In this document: positions 51,645 to 63,962 of the stretch, one piece after another | Numbering within the stretch: position 1 is the stretch's first letter | Layout of the letters: each line of letters begins with the position of its first letter | Made by a program: the position numbers and the translations under genes | Assembly (NCBI GenBank): GCA_030063045.1 | Contig: JAQSEB010000028.1 | Location: 310,001-374,000, forward strand | Reading direction: 5' to 3' | DNA from: Pratylenchus scribneri | Lineage: Eukaryota; Nematoda; Chromadorea; Rhabditida; Pratylenchidae | DNA: 64,000 nucleotides | The notes under the pieces: generated by a model | The model's input: only the letters and a program-made list of their open reading frames with translations | Database searches by the model: none | Told to the model about the DNA's origin: nothing

Positions 51645-54600
51645 GATTGTGAGGAATGATATTAAAATTCTGAAGAGAAATAGCGATTTAAAACTTTATT
51701 TTTTAAACTCATGGAAAATTTCAATTTCAAAACTTTCAAATAGATGTATGGTCTAGAATCTGCATTAAAAATACTATAAGAAAAGATTGTGAGGAATGAT
51801 ATTAAAATTCTGAAGAGAAATAGCGATTTAAAACTTTATTTTTTAAACTCATAGAAAATTTCAATTTCAAAACTTTCAATTAGATGTATGGTCTAGAATC
51901 TGCATTAAAAATACTATTAGAAAAGATTGTGAGGAATGATATTAAAATTCTGAAGAGAAATAGCGATTTAAAACTTTATTTTTTAAACTCATAGAAAATT
52001 TCAATTTCAAAACTTTCAAATAGATGTATGGCCTAGAATCTGCATTAAAAATACTAATAGTAAAGATTGTGAGGAATAATATTAAAATTCTGAAGAGAAA
52101 TAGCGATTTTAAATTTTATTTTTTAAACCCATAGAAAATTTCAATTTCAAAACTTTCAAATAGATGTATGGCCTAGAATCTGCATTAAAAATACTATTAG
52201 AATAGATTGTGAGGAATGATATTAAAATTCTGAAGAGAAATTGCGATTTTAAATTTTATTTTTTAAACTCATAGAAAATTTCAATTTCAAAACTTTCAAA
52301 TAGATGTATGGCCTAGAATCTGCATTAAAAATACTATTAGAAAAGATTGTGAGGAATGATATTAAAATTCTGAAGAGAAATAGCAATTTTAAACTTTATT
52401 TTTTAAACTCATAGAAAATTTCAATTTCAAAACTTTCAAATAGATGTATGGCCTAGAATCTGCATTAAAAATACTATTAGAATAGATTGTGAGGAATGAT
52501 ATTAAAATTCTGAAGAGAAATAGCAATTTTAAACTTTATTTTTTAAACTCATAGAAAATTTCAATTTCATGAATTTCAAATATATGTATGGTCTAGAATC
52601 TGCATTAAAAATACTATTAGAATAGATGGTGGGGAATAATATTAAAATTCTTATGAGAAATAGCGATTTAAAACTTTATTTTTTAAACTCATAAAAAATT
52701 TCAATTTCATGAATTTCAAATATATGTATGGTCTAGAATCTGCATTAAAAATACTATTAGAAAAGATTGTGAGGAATGATATTAAAATTCTGAAGAGAAA
52801 TAGCAATTTTAAACTTTATTTTTTAAACTCATAGAAAATTTCAATTTCAAAACTTTCAAATAGATGTATGGCCTAGAATCTGCATTAAAAATACTATTAG
52901 AATAGATTGTGAGGAATGATATTAAAATTCTGAAGAGAAATAGCAATTTTAAACTTTATTTTTTAAACTCATAGAAAATTTCAATTTCATGAATTTCAAA
53001 TATATATATGGTCTAGAATCTGCATTAAAAATACTATTAGAATAGATGGTGGGGAATAATATTAAAATTCTTATGAGAAATAGCGATTTAAAACTTTATT
53101 TTTTAAACTCATAGAAAATTTCAATTTCATGAATTTCAAATATATATATAGCCTAGAATCTGCATTAAAAATACTATTAGAAAAGATTGTGAGGAATGAT
53201 ATTAAAATTCTGAAGAGAAATAGCGATTTAAAACTTTATTTTTTAAACTCATGGAAAATTTCAATTTCAAAACTTTCAAATAGATGTATGGTCTAGAATC
53301 TGCATTAAAAATACTATTAGAAAAGATTGTGAGGAATGATATTAAAATTCTGAAGAGAAATAGCGATTTAAAACTTTATTTTTTAAACTCATAGAAAATT
53401 TCAATTTCAAAACTTTCAATTAGATGTATGGTCTAGAATCTGCATTAAAAATACTATTAGAAAAGATTGTGAGGAATGATATTAAAATTCTGAAGAGAAA
53501 TAGCGATTTAAAACTTTATTTTTTAAACTCATAGAAAATTTCAATTTCAAAACTTTCAAATAGATGTATGGCCTAGAATCTGCATTAAAAATACTAATAG
53601 TAAAGATTGTGAGGAATAATATTAAAATTCTGAAGAGAAATAGCGATTTAAAATTTTATTTTTTAAACCCATAGAAAATTTCAATTTCAAAACTTTCAAA
53701 TAGATGTATGGCCTAGAATCTGCATTAAAAATACTATTAGAATAGATTGTGAGGAATGATATTAAAATTCTGAAGAGAAATTGCGATTTTAAACTTTATT
53801 TTTTAAACTCATAGAAAATTTCAATTTCAAAACTTTCAAATAGATGTATGGCCTAGAATCTGCATTAAAAATACTATTAGAAAAGATTGTGAGGAATGAT
53901 ATTAAAATTCTGAAGAGAAATAGCAATTTTAAACTTTATTTTTTAAACTCATAGAAAATTTCAATTTCAAAACTTTCAAATAGATGTATGGCCTAGAATC
54001 TGCATTAAAAATACTATTAGAATAGATTGTGAGGAATGATATTAAAATTCTGAAGAGAAATAGCAATTTTAAACTTTATTTTTTAAACTCATAGAAAATT
54101 TCAATTTCATGAATTTCAAATATATGTATGGTCTAGAATCTGCATTAAAAATACTATTAGAATAGATGGTGGGGAATAATATTAAAATTCTTATGAGAAA
54201 TAGCGATTTAAAACTTTATTTTTTAAACTCATAAAAAATTTCAATTTCATGAATTTCAAATATATGTATGGTCTAGAATCTGCATTAAAAATACTATTAG
54301 AAAAGATTGTGAGGAATGATATTAAAATTCTGAAGAGAAATAGCAATTTTAAACTTTATTTTTTAAACTCATAGAAAATTTCAATTTCAAAACTTTCAAA
54401 TAGATGTATGGCCTAGAATCTGCATTAAAAATACTATTAGAATAGATTGTGAGGAATGATATTAAAATTCTGAAGAGAAATAGCAATTTTAAACTTTATT
54501 TTTTAAACTCATAGAAAATTTCAATTTCATGAATTTCAAATATATGTATGGTCTAGAATCTGCATTAAAAATACTATTAGAATAGATGGTGGGGAATAAT

Positions 54601-54724
54601 ATTAAAATTCTTATGAGAAATAGCGATTTAAAACTTTATTTTTTAAACTCATAAAAAATTTCAATTTCATGAATTTCAAATATATGTATGGTCTAGAATC
54701 TGCATTAAAAATACTATTAGAAAA
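51645..54724. repeat. Tandem 11-monomer higher-order repeat, two 1,540-bp copies
   Basis: 51,645-53,184 and 53,185-54,724 share the order CATGG unit, CAATTAG unit, a unit ending ACTAATAGTAA, an AAACCC unit, a TTGCGA unit, two A41 units, R, two A41 units, R. The rare marks CAATTAG and ACTAATAGTAA lie exactly 1,540 bp apart. A few positions differ (T46/T50 against A46 in the AAACCC unit). Confidence 0.92.
52345..53184. repeat. P-P-R trimer higher-order repeat (420 bp)
   Basis: Two trimers each consist of an A41 unit with AAAACT, an A41 unit with ATGAAT and GGTCTAG, and an R unit (GATGGTGGGG, CTTATGAG). They are repeated at 53,885-54,724 through the 11-monomer duplication. A related arrangement at 56,965-57,804 has R at 57,245 and 57,665. 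Each R is preceded by an A41/ATGAAT unit ending in ATTAGAATA. Confidence 0.88.
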
Positions 54725-56404
54725 GATTGTGAGGAATGATATTAAAATTCTGAAGAGAAATAGCGATTTTAAACTTTATTTTTTAAACTCATAGAAAATT
54801 TCAATTTCAAAACTTTCAAATAGATGTATGGCCTAGAATCTGCATTAAAAATACTATTAGAATAGATTGTGAGGAATGATATTAAAATTCTGAAGAGAAA
54901 TAGCGATTTTAAACTTTATTTTTTAAACTCATAGAAAATTTCAATTTCAAAACTTTCAAATATATGTATGGTCTAGAATCTGCATTAAAAATACTATTAG
55001 AAAAGATTGTGAGGAATGATATAAAAATTCTGAAGAGAAATAGCGATTTTAAACTTTATTTTTTAAACTCATAGAAAATTTCAATTTCAAAACTTTCAAA
55101 TAGATGTATGGCCTAGAATCTGCATTAAAAATACTATTAGAATAGATTGTGAGGAATGATATTAAAATTCTGAAGAGAAATAGCAATTTTAAACTTTATT
55201 TTTTAAACTCATAGAAAATTTCAATTTCATGAATTTCAAATATATGTATGGTCTAGAATCTGCATTAAAAATACTATTAGAAAAGATTGTGAGGAATGAT
55301 AGTAAAATTCTGAAGAGAAATAGCGATTTTAAACTTTATTTTTTAAACTCATAGAAAATTTCAATTTCAAAACTTTCAAATAGATGTATGGCCTAGAATC
55401 TGCATTAAAAATACTATTAGAATAGATTGTGAGGAATGATATTAAAATTCTGAAGAGAAATAGCAATTTTAAACTTTATTTTTTAAACTCATAGAAAATT
55501 TCAATTTCATGAATTTCAAATATATGTATGGTCTAGAATCTGCATTAAAAATACTATTAGAAAAGATTGTGAGGAATGATATTAAAATTCTGAAGAGAAA
55601 TAGCAATTTTAAACTTTATTTTTTAAACTCATAGAAAATTTCAATTTCATGAATTTCAAATATATGTATGGTCTAGAATCTGCATTAAAAATACTATTAG
55701 AAAAGATTGTGAGGAATGATATTAAAATTCTGAAGAGAAATAGCGATTTTAAACTTTATTTTTTAAACTCATAGAAAATTACAATTTCATGAATTTCAAA
55801 TATATGTATGGTCTAGAATCTGCATTAAAAATACTATTAGAAAAGATTATGAGGAATGATATTAAAATTCTGAAGAGAAATAGCGATTTTAAACTTTATT
55901 TTTTAAACTCATAGAAAATTTCAATTTCAAAACTTTCAAATAGATGTATGGCCTAGAATCTGCATTAAAAATACTATTAGAATAGATTGTGAGGAATGAT
56001 ATTAAAATTCTGAAGAGAAATAGCGATTTTAAACTTTATTTTTTAAACTCATAGAAAATTTCAATTTCAAAACTTTCAAATAGATGTATGGCCTAGAATC
56101 TGCATTAAAAATACTATTAGAATAGATTGTGAGGAATGATATTAAAATTCTGAAGAGAAATAGCAATTTTAAACTTTATTTTTTAAACTCATAGAAAATT
56201 TCAATTTCATGAATTTCAAATATATGTATGGTCTAGAATCTGCATTAAAAATACTATTAGAAAAGATTGTGAGGAATGATATTAAAATTCTGAAGAGAAA
56301 TAGCGATTTTAAACTTTATTTTTTAAACTCATAGAAAATTTCAATTTCAAAACTTTCAAATAGATGTATGGCCTAGAATCTGCATTAAAAATACTATTAG
56401 AATA

Positions 56405-56824
56405 GATTGTGAGGAATGATATTAAAATTCTGAAGAGAAATAGCGATTTTAAACTTTATTTTTTAAACTCATAGAAAATTACAATTTCATGAATTTCAAA
56501 TATATGTATGGTCTAGAATCTGCATTAAAAATACTATTAGAATAGATTGTGAGGAATGATATTAAAATTCTGAAGAGAAATAGCGATTTAAAACTTTATT
56601 TTTTAAACTCATAGAAAATTACAATTTCATGAATTTCAAATATATGTATGGTCTAGAATCTGCATTAAAAATACTATTAGAAAAGATTATGAGGAATGAT
56701 ATTAAAATTCTGAAGAGAAATAGCGATTTTAAACTTTATTTTTTAAACTCATAGAAAATTTCAATTTCAAAACTTTCAAATAGATGTATGGCCTAGAATC
56801 TGCATTAAAAATACTATTAGAATA
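56405..56824. repeat. 3-monomer block recurring at 63,403-63,822
   Basis: Three units with AAAATTACAATTTC (twice), one A46 C50 unit and a GATTATGAGG start (56,685) recur in the same order 6,998 bp downstream. That is 50 units minus the two 1-base deletions lying between. The third unit differs at position 108 (GCC against GTC). Confidence 0.82.
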
Positions 56825-58134
56825 GATTGTGAGGAATGATATTAAAATTCTGAAGAGAAATAGCGATTTTAAACTTTATTTTTTAAACTCATAGAAAATT
56901 TCAATTTCAAAACTTTCAAATAGATGTATGGCCTAGAATCTGCATTAAAAATACTATTAGAAAAGATTGTGAGGAATGATATTAAAATTCTGAAGAGAAA
57001 TAGCAATTTTAAACTTTATTTTTTAAACTCATAGAAAATTTCAATTTCAAAACTTTCAAATAGATGTATGGCCTAGAATCTGCATTAAAAATACTATTAG
57101 AATAGATTGTGAGGAATGATATTAAAATTCTGAAGAGAAATAGCAATTTTAAACTTTATTTTTTAAACTCATAGAAAATTTCAATTTCATGAATTTCAAA
57201 TATATGTATGGTCTAGAATCTGCATTAAAAATACTATTAGAATAGATGGTGGGGAATAATATTAAAATTCTTATGAGAAATAGCGATTTAAAACTTTATT
57301 TTTTAAAATCATAGAAAATTTCAATTTCATGAATTTCAAATATATGTATGGTCTAGAATCTGCATTAAAAATACTATTAGAAAAGATTGAGAGGAATGAT
57401 ATTAAAATTCTGAAGAGAAAAAGCGATTTAAAACTTTATTTTTTAAAATCATAGAAAATTTCAATTTCATGAATTTCAAATATATGTATGGCCTAGAATC
57501 TGCATTAAAAATACTATTAGAAAAGATTGAGAGGAATGATATTAAAATTCTGAAGAGAAATAGCAATTTTAAACTTTATTTTTTAAACTCATAGAAAATT
57601 TCAATTTCATGAATTTCAAATATATGTATGGTCTAGAATCTGCATTAAAAATACTATTAGAATAGATGGTGGGGAATAATATTAAAATTCTTATGAGAAA
57701 TAGCGATTTAAAACTTTATTTTTTAAACTCATAAAAAATTTCAATTTCATGAATTTCAAATATATGTATGGTCTAGAATCTGCATTAAAAATACTATTAG
57801 AAAAGATTGAGAGGAATGATATTAAAATTCTGAAGAGAAAAAGCGATTTAAAACTTTATTTTTTAAACTCATAGAAAATTTCAATTTCATGAATTTCAAA
57901 TATATGTATGGTCTAGAATCTGCATTAAAAATACTATTAGAAAAGATTGTGAGGAATGATATTAAAATTCTGAAGAGAAATAGCGATTTTAAACTTTATT
58001 TTTTAAACTCATAGAAAATTACAATTTCATGAATTTCAAATATATATATAGCCTAGAATCTGCATTAAAAATACTATTAGAATAGATTGTGAGGAATGAT
58101 ATTAAAATTCTGAAGAGAAATAGCGATTTTAAAC

Positions 58135-58143
58135 TTTTTTTTT
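58135..58143. other. T9 tract from loss of A in P monomer
   Basis: TTTATTTTTT has become nine T in the 139-bp unit 58,085-58,223. It is the same position that is lost in J units, but in a P background (C50). Confidence 0.87.
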
Positions 58144-58273
58144 AAACTCATAGAAAACTTCAATTTCAAAACTTTCAAATATATATATAGCCTAGAATCT
58201 GCATTAAAAATACTATTAGAATAGATTGTGAGGAATGATATTAAAATTCTGAAGAGAAATAGCGATTTTAAAC

Positions 58274-58282
58274 TTTTTTTTT
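58274..58282. other. T9 tract from loss of A in next P monomer
   Basis: The lesion is identical to 58,135-58,143 and sits in the neighbouring unit (58,224-58,362, 139 bp). It is probably a copy of its neighbour, although the 85-106 variants differ between the two. Confidence 0.87.
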
Positions 58283-58922
58283 AAACTCATAGAAAATTTC
58301 AATTTCATGAATTTCAAATATATGTATGGCCTAGAATCTGCATTAAAAATACTATTAGAAAAGATTGAGAGGAATGATATTAAAATTCTGAAGAGAAAAA
58401 GCGATTTAAAACTTTATTTTTTAAACTCATAGAAAATTACAATTTCATGAATTTCAAATATATGTATGGTCTAGAATCTGCATTAAAAATACTATTAGAA
58501 TAGATTGTGAGGAATGATATTAAAATTCTGAAGAGAAATAGCAATTTTAAACTTTATTTTTTAAACTCATAGAAAATTTCAATTTCAAAACTTTCAAATA
58601 GATGTATGGCCTAGAATCTGCATTAAAAATACTATTAGAATAGATTGTGAGGAATGATATTAAAATTCTGAAGAGAAATAGCGATTTTAAACTTTATTTT
58701 TTAAACTCATAGAAAATTTCAATTTCAAAACTTTCAAATAGATGTATGGCCTAGAATCTGCATTAAAAATACTATTAGAATAGATTGTGAGGAATGATAT
58801 TAAAATTCTGAAGAGAAATAGCGATTTTAAACTTTATTTTTTAAACTCATAGAAAATTTCAATTTCATGAATTTCAAATATATGTATGGCCTAGAATCTG
58901 CATTAAAAATACTATTAGAAAA

Positions 58923-61900
58923 GATTGAGAGGAATGATATTAAAATTCTGAAGAGAAAAAGCGATTTAAAACTTTATTTTTTAAACTCATAGAAAATTTC
59001 AATTTCAAAATTTTCAAATATATATATAGCCTAGGATCTGCATTAAAAATACTATTAGAATAGATTGTGAGGAATGATATTAAAATTCTGAAGAGAAATA
59101 GCAATTTTAAACTTTATTTTTTAAACTCATAGAAAATTTCAATTTCAAAACTTTCAAATAGATGTATGGCCTAGAATCTGCATTAAAAATACTATTAGAA
59201 TAGATTGTGAGGAATGATATTAAAATTCTGAAGAGAAATAGCGATTTTAAACTTTATTTTTTAAACTCATAGAAAATTTCAATTTCAAAACTTTCAAATA
59301 GATGTATGGCCTAGAATCTGCATTAAAAATACTATTAGAATAGATTGTGAGGAATGATATTAAAATTCTGAAGAGAAATAGCAATTTTAAACTTTATTTT
59401 TTAAACTCATAGAAAATTTCAATTTCAAAACTTTCAAATATATGTATAGCCTAGAATCTGCATTAAAAATACTATTAGAAAAGATTGTGAGGAATGATAT
59501 TAAAATTCTGAAGAGAAATAGCGATTTTAAACTTTATTTTTTAAACTCATAGAAAATTTCAATTTCAAAACTTTCAAATAGATGTATGGCCTAGAATCTG
59601 CATTAAAAATACTATTAGAATAGATTGTGAGGAATGATATTAAAATTCTGAAGAGAAATAGCAATTTTAAACTTTATTTTTTAAACTCATAGAAAATTTC
59701 AATTTCAAAACTTTCAAATAGATGTATGGCCTAGAATCTGCATTAAAAATACTATTAGAATAGATTGTGAGGAATGATATTAAAATTCTGAAGAGAAATA
59801 GCGATTTTAAACTTTATTTTTTAAACTCATAGAAAATTTCAATTTCATGAATTTCAAATATATGTATGGCCTAGAATCTGCATTAAAAATACTATTAGAA
59901 AAGATTGTGAGGAATGATATCAAAATTCTGAAGAGAAATAGCGATTTTAAACTTTATTTTTTAAACTCATAGAAAATTTCAATTTCATGAATTTCAAATA
60001 TATGTATGGTCTAGAATCTGCATTAAAAATACTATTAGAAAAGATTGTGAGGAATGATATTAAAATTCTGAAGAGAAATAGCGATTTTAAACTTTATTTT
60101 TTAAACTCATAGAAAATTTCAATTTCAAAACTTTCAAATAGATGTATGGCCTAGAATCTGCATTAAAAATACTATTAGAATAGATTGTGAGGAATGATAT
60201 TAAAATTCTGAAGAGAAATAGCGATTTTAAACTTTATTTTTTAAACTCATAGAAAATTTCAATTTCATGAATTTCAAATATATGTATGGTCTAGAATCTG
60301 CATTAAAAATACTATTAGAAAAGATTGTGAGGAATGATATTAAAATTCTGAAGAGAAATAGCAATTTTAAACTTTATTTTTTAAACTCATAGAAAATTTC
60401 AATTTCAAAACTTTCAAATAGATGTATGGCCTAGAATCTGCATTAAAAATACTATTAGAATAGATTGTGAGGAATGATATTAAAATTCTGAAGAGAAATA
60501 GCGATTTTAAACTTTATTTTTTAAACTCATAGAAAATTTCAATTTCAAAATTTTCAAATATATATATAGCCTAGGATCTGCATTAAAAATACTATTAGAA
60601 TAGATTGTGAGGAATGATATTAAAATTCTGAAGAGAAATAGCAATTTTAAACTTTATTTTTTAAACTCATAGAAAATTTCAATTTCAAAACTTTCAAATA
60701 GATGTATGGCCTAGAATCTGCATTAAAAATACTATTAGAATAGATTGTGAGGAATGATATTAAAATTCTGAAGAGAAATAGCGATTTTAAACTTTATTTT
60801 TTAAACTCATAGAAAATTTCAATTTCAAAACTTTCAAATAGATGTATGGCCTAGAATCTGCATTAAAAATACTATTAGAATAGATTGTGAGGAATGATAT
60901 TAAAATTCTGAAGAGAAATAGCAATTTTAAACTTTATTTTTTAAACTCATAGAAAATTTCAATTTCAAAACTTTCAAATATATGTATAGCCTAGAATCTG
61001 CATTAAAAATACTATTAGAAAAGATTGTGAGGAATGATATTAAAATTCTGAAGAGAAATAGCGATTTTAAACTTTATTTTTTAAACTCATAGAAAATTTC
61101 AATTTCAAAACTTTCAAATAGATGTATGGCCTAGAATCTGCATTAAAAATACTATTAGAATAGATTGTGAGGAATGATATTAAAATTCTGAAGAGAAATA
61201 GCAATTTTAAACTTTATTTTTTAAACTCATAGAAAATTTCAATTTCAAAACTTTCAAATAGATGTATGGCCTAGAATCTGCATTAAAAATACTATTAGAA
61301 TAGATTGTGAGGAATGATATTAAAATTCTGAAGAGAAATAGCGATTTTAAACTTTATTTTTTAAACTCATAGAAAATTTCAATTTCATGAATTTCAAATA
61401 TATGTATGGCCTAGAATCTGCATTAAAAATACTATTAGAAAAGATTGTGAGGAATGATATCAAAATTCTGAAGAGAAATAGCGATTTTAAACTTTATTTT
61501 TTAAACTCATAGAAAATTTCAATTTCATGAATTTCAAATATATGTATGGTCTAGAATCTGCATTAAAAATACTATTAGAAAAGATTGTGAGGAATGATAT
61601 TAAAATTCTGAAGAGAAATAGCGATTTTAAACTTTATTTTTTAAACTCATAGAAAATTTCAATTTCAAAACTTTCAAATAGATGTATGGCCTAGAATCTG
61701 CATTAAAAATACTATTAGAATAGATTGTGAGGAATGATATTAAAATTCTGAAGAGAAATAGCGATTTTAAACTTTATTTTTTAAACTCATAGAAAATTTC
61801 AATTTCATGAATTTCAAATATATGTATGGTCTAGAATCTGCATTAAAAATACTATTAGAAAAGATTGTGAGGAATGATATTAAAATTCTGAAGAGAAATA

Positions 61901-62142
61901 GCAATTTTAAACTTTATTTTTTAAACTCATAGAAAATTTCAATTTCAAAACTTTCAAATAGATGTATGGCCTAGAATCTGCATTAAAAATACTATTAGAA
62001 TAGATTGTGAGGAATGATATTAAAATTCTGAAGAGAAATAGCGATTTTAAACATTATTTTTTAAACTCATAGAAAATTTCAATTTCATGAATTTCAAATA
62101 TATGTATGGTCTAGAATCTGCATTAAAAATACTATTAGAAAA
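58923..62142. repeat. Tandem 11-monomer higher-order repeat, two 1,540-bp copies
   Basis: Counted by monomer, 59,063-60,602 and 60,603-62,142 share the same 11-unit order. The second half of the unit at 58,923 matches that of 60,463 (AAAATTTTC, CCTAGGATC), so the true edges lie inside monomers, near 58,985, 60,525 and 62,065. The private change GATATCAAAATTC occurs at 59,917 and 61,457, exactly 1,540 bp apart. AAACATTATT (62,051) is only in the last unit. Confidence 0.9.
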
Positions 62143-63122
62143 GATTGTGAGGAATGATATTAAAATTCTGAAGAGAAATAGCGATTTTAAACTTTATTTT
62201 TTAAACTCATAGAAAATTTCAATTTCAAAACTTTCAAATAGATGTATGGCCTAGAATCTGCATTAAAAATACTATTAGAAAAGATTGTGAGGAATGATAT
62301 TAAAATTCTGAAGAGAAATAGCGATTTTAAACTTTATTTTTTAAACTCATAGAAAATTTCAATTTCAAAACTTTCAAATAGATGTATGGCCTAGAATCTG
62401 CATTAAAAATACTATTAGAATAGATTGTGAGGAATGATATTAAAATTCTGAAGAGAAATAGCGATTTTAAACTTTATTTTTTAAACTCATAGAAAATTTC
62501 AATTTCATGAATTTCAAATATATGTATGGTCTAGAATCTGCATTAAAAATACTATTAGAAAAGATTGTGAGGAATGATATTAAAATTCTGAAGAGAAATA
62601 GCAATTTTAAACTTTATTTTTTAAACTCATAGAAAATTTCAATTTCAAAACTTTCAAATAGATGTATGGCCTAGAATCTGCATTAAAAATACTATTAGAA
62701 TAGATTGTGAGGAATGATATTAAAATTCTGAAGAGAAATAGCGATTTTAAACTTTATTTTTTAAACTCATAGAAAATTTCAATTTCATGAATTTCAAATA
62801 TATGTATGGTCTAGAATCTGCATTAAAAATACTATTAGAAAAGATTGTGAGGAATGATATTAAAATTCTGAAGAGAAATAGCGATTTTAAACTTTATTTT
62901 TTAAACTCATAGAAAATTTCAATTTCAAAACTTTCAAATAGATGTATGGCCTAGAATCTGCATTAAAAATACTATTAGAAAAGATTGTGAGGAATGATAT
63001 TAAAATTCTGAAGAGAAATAGCGATTTTAAACTTTATTTTTTAAACTCATAGAAAATTTCAATTTCAAAACTTTCAAATAGATGTATGGCCTAGAATCTG
63101 CATTAAAAATACTATTAGAATA
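62143..63122. repeat. Local 5-monomer periodicity
   Basis: Units from 62,143 read AAAACT, AAAACT, ATGAAT, A41, ATGAAT and then again AAAACT, AAAACT from 62,843 (offset 700 bp). Endings ATTAGAAAAG/ATTAGAATAG follow the same order. Only two units of the second copy fit before it diverges, so this is weaker than the other duplications. Confidence 0.6.
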
Positions 63123-63962
63123 GATTGTGAGGAATGATATTAAAATTCTGAAGAGAAATAGCGATTTTAAACTTTATTTTTTAAACTCATAGAAAATTTC
63201 AATTTCAAAACTTTCAAATAGATGTATGGCCTAGAATCTGCATTAAAAATACTATTAGAATAGATTGTGAGGAATGATATTAAAATTCTGAAGAGAAATA
63301 GCAATTTTAAACTTTATTTTTTAAACTCATAGAAAATTTCAATTTCAAAACTTTCAAATAGATGTATGGCCTAGAATCTGCATTAAAAATACTATTAGAA
63401 TAGATTGTGAGGAATGATATTAAAATTCTGAAGAGAAATAGCGATTTTAAACTTTATTTTTTAAACTCATAGAAAATTACAATTTCATGAATTTCAAATA
63501 TATGTATGGTCTAGAATCTGCATTAAAAATACTATTAGAATAGATTGTGAGGAATGATATTAAAATTCTGAAGAGAAATAGCGATTTAAAACTTTATTTT
63601 TTAAACTCATAGAAAATTACAATTTCATGAATTTCAAATATATGTATGGTCTAGAATCTGCATTAAAAATACTATTAGAAAAGATTATGAGGAATGATAT
63701 TAAAATTCTGAAGAGAAATAGCGATTTTAAACTTTATTTTTTAAACTCATAGAAAATTTCAATTTCAAAACTTTCAAATAGATGTATGGTCTAGAATCTG
63801 CATTAAAAATACTATTAGAAAAGATTGTGAGGAATGATATTAAAATTCTGAAGAGAAATAGCGATTTTAAACTTTATTTTTTAAACTCATAGAAAATTTC
63901 AATTTCAAAACTTTCAAATAGATGTATGGCCTAGAATCTGCATTAAAAATACTATTAGAATA

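Larger units (their letters stand above)
46885..52064. repeat. Satellite domain 8: L monomers (second block)
   Basis: This block has the same L-type variants as domain 4: ATGAAT with the alternating AT tract, GAAGAAAAATAG with A14, ATTATAAAT, CATGG, ATTCATGAAAAA and TTTGAAGTGAAATAACG (48,145, 49,405, 51,225). Much of it is colinear with 33,597-36,536. All units are 140 bp. One unit (51,365) has TAGAGATT, which destroys the CpG. Confidence 0.86.
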
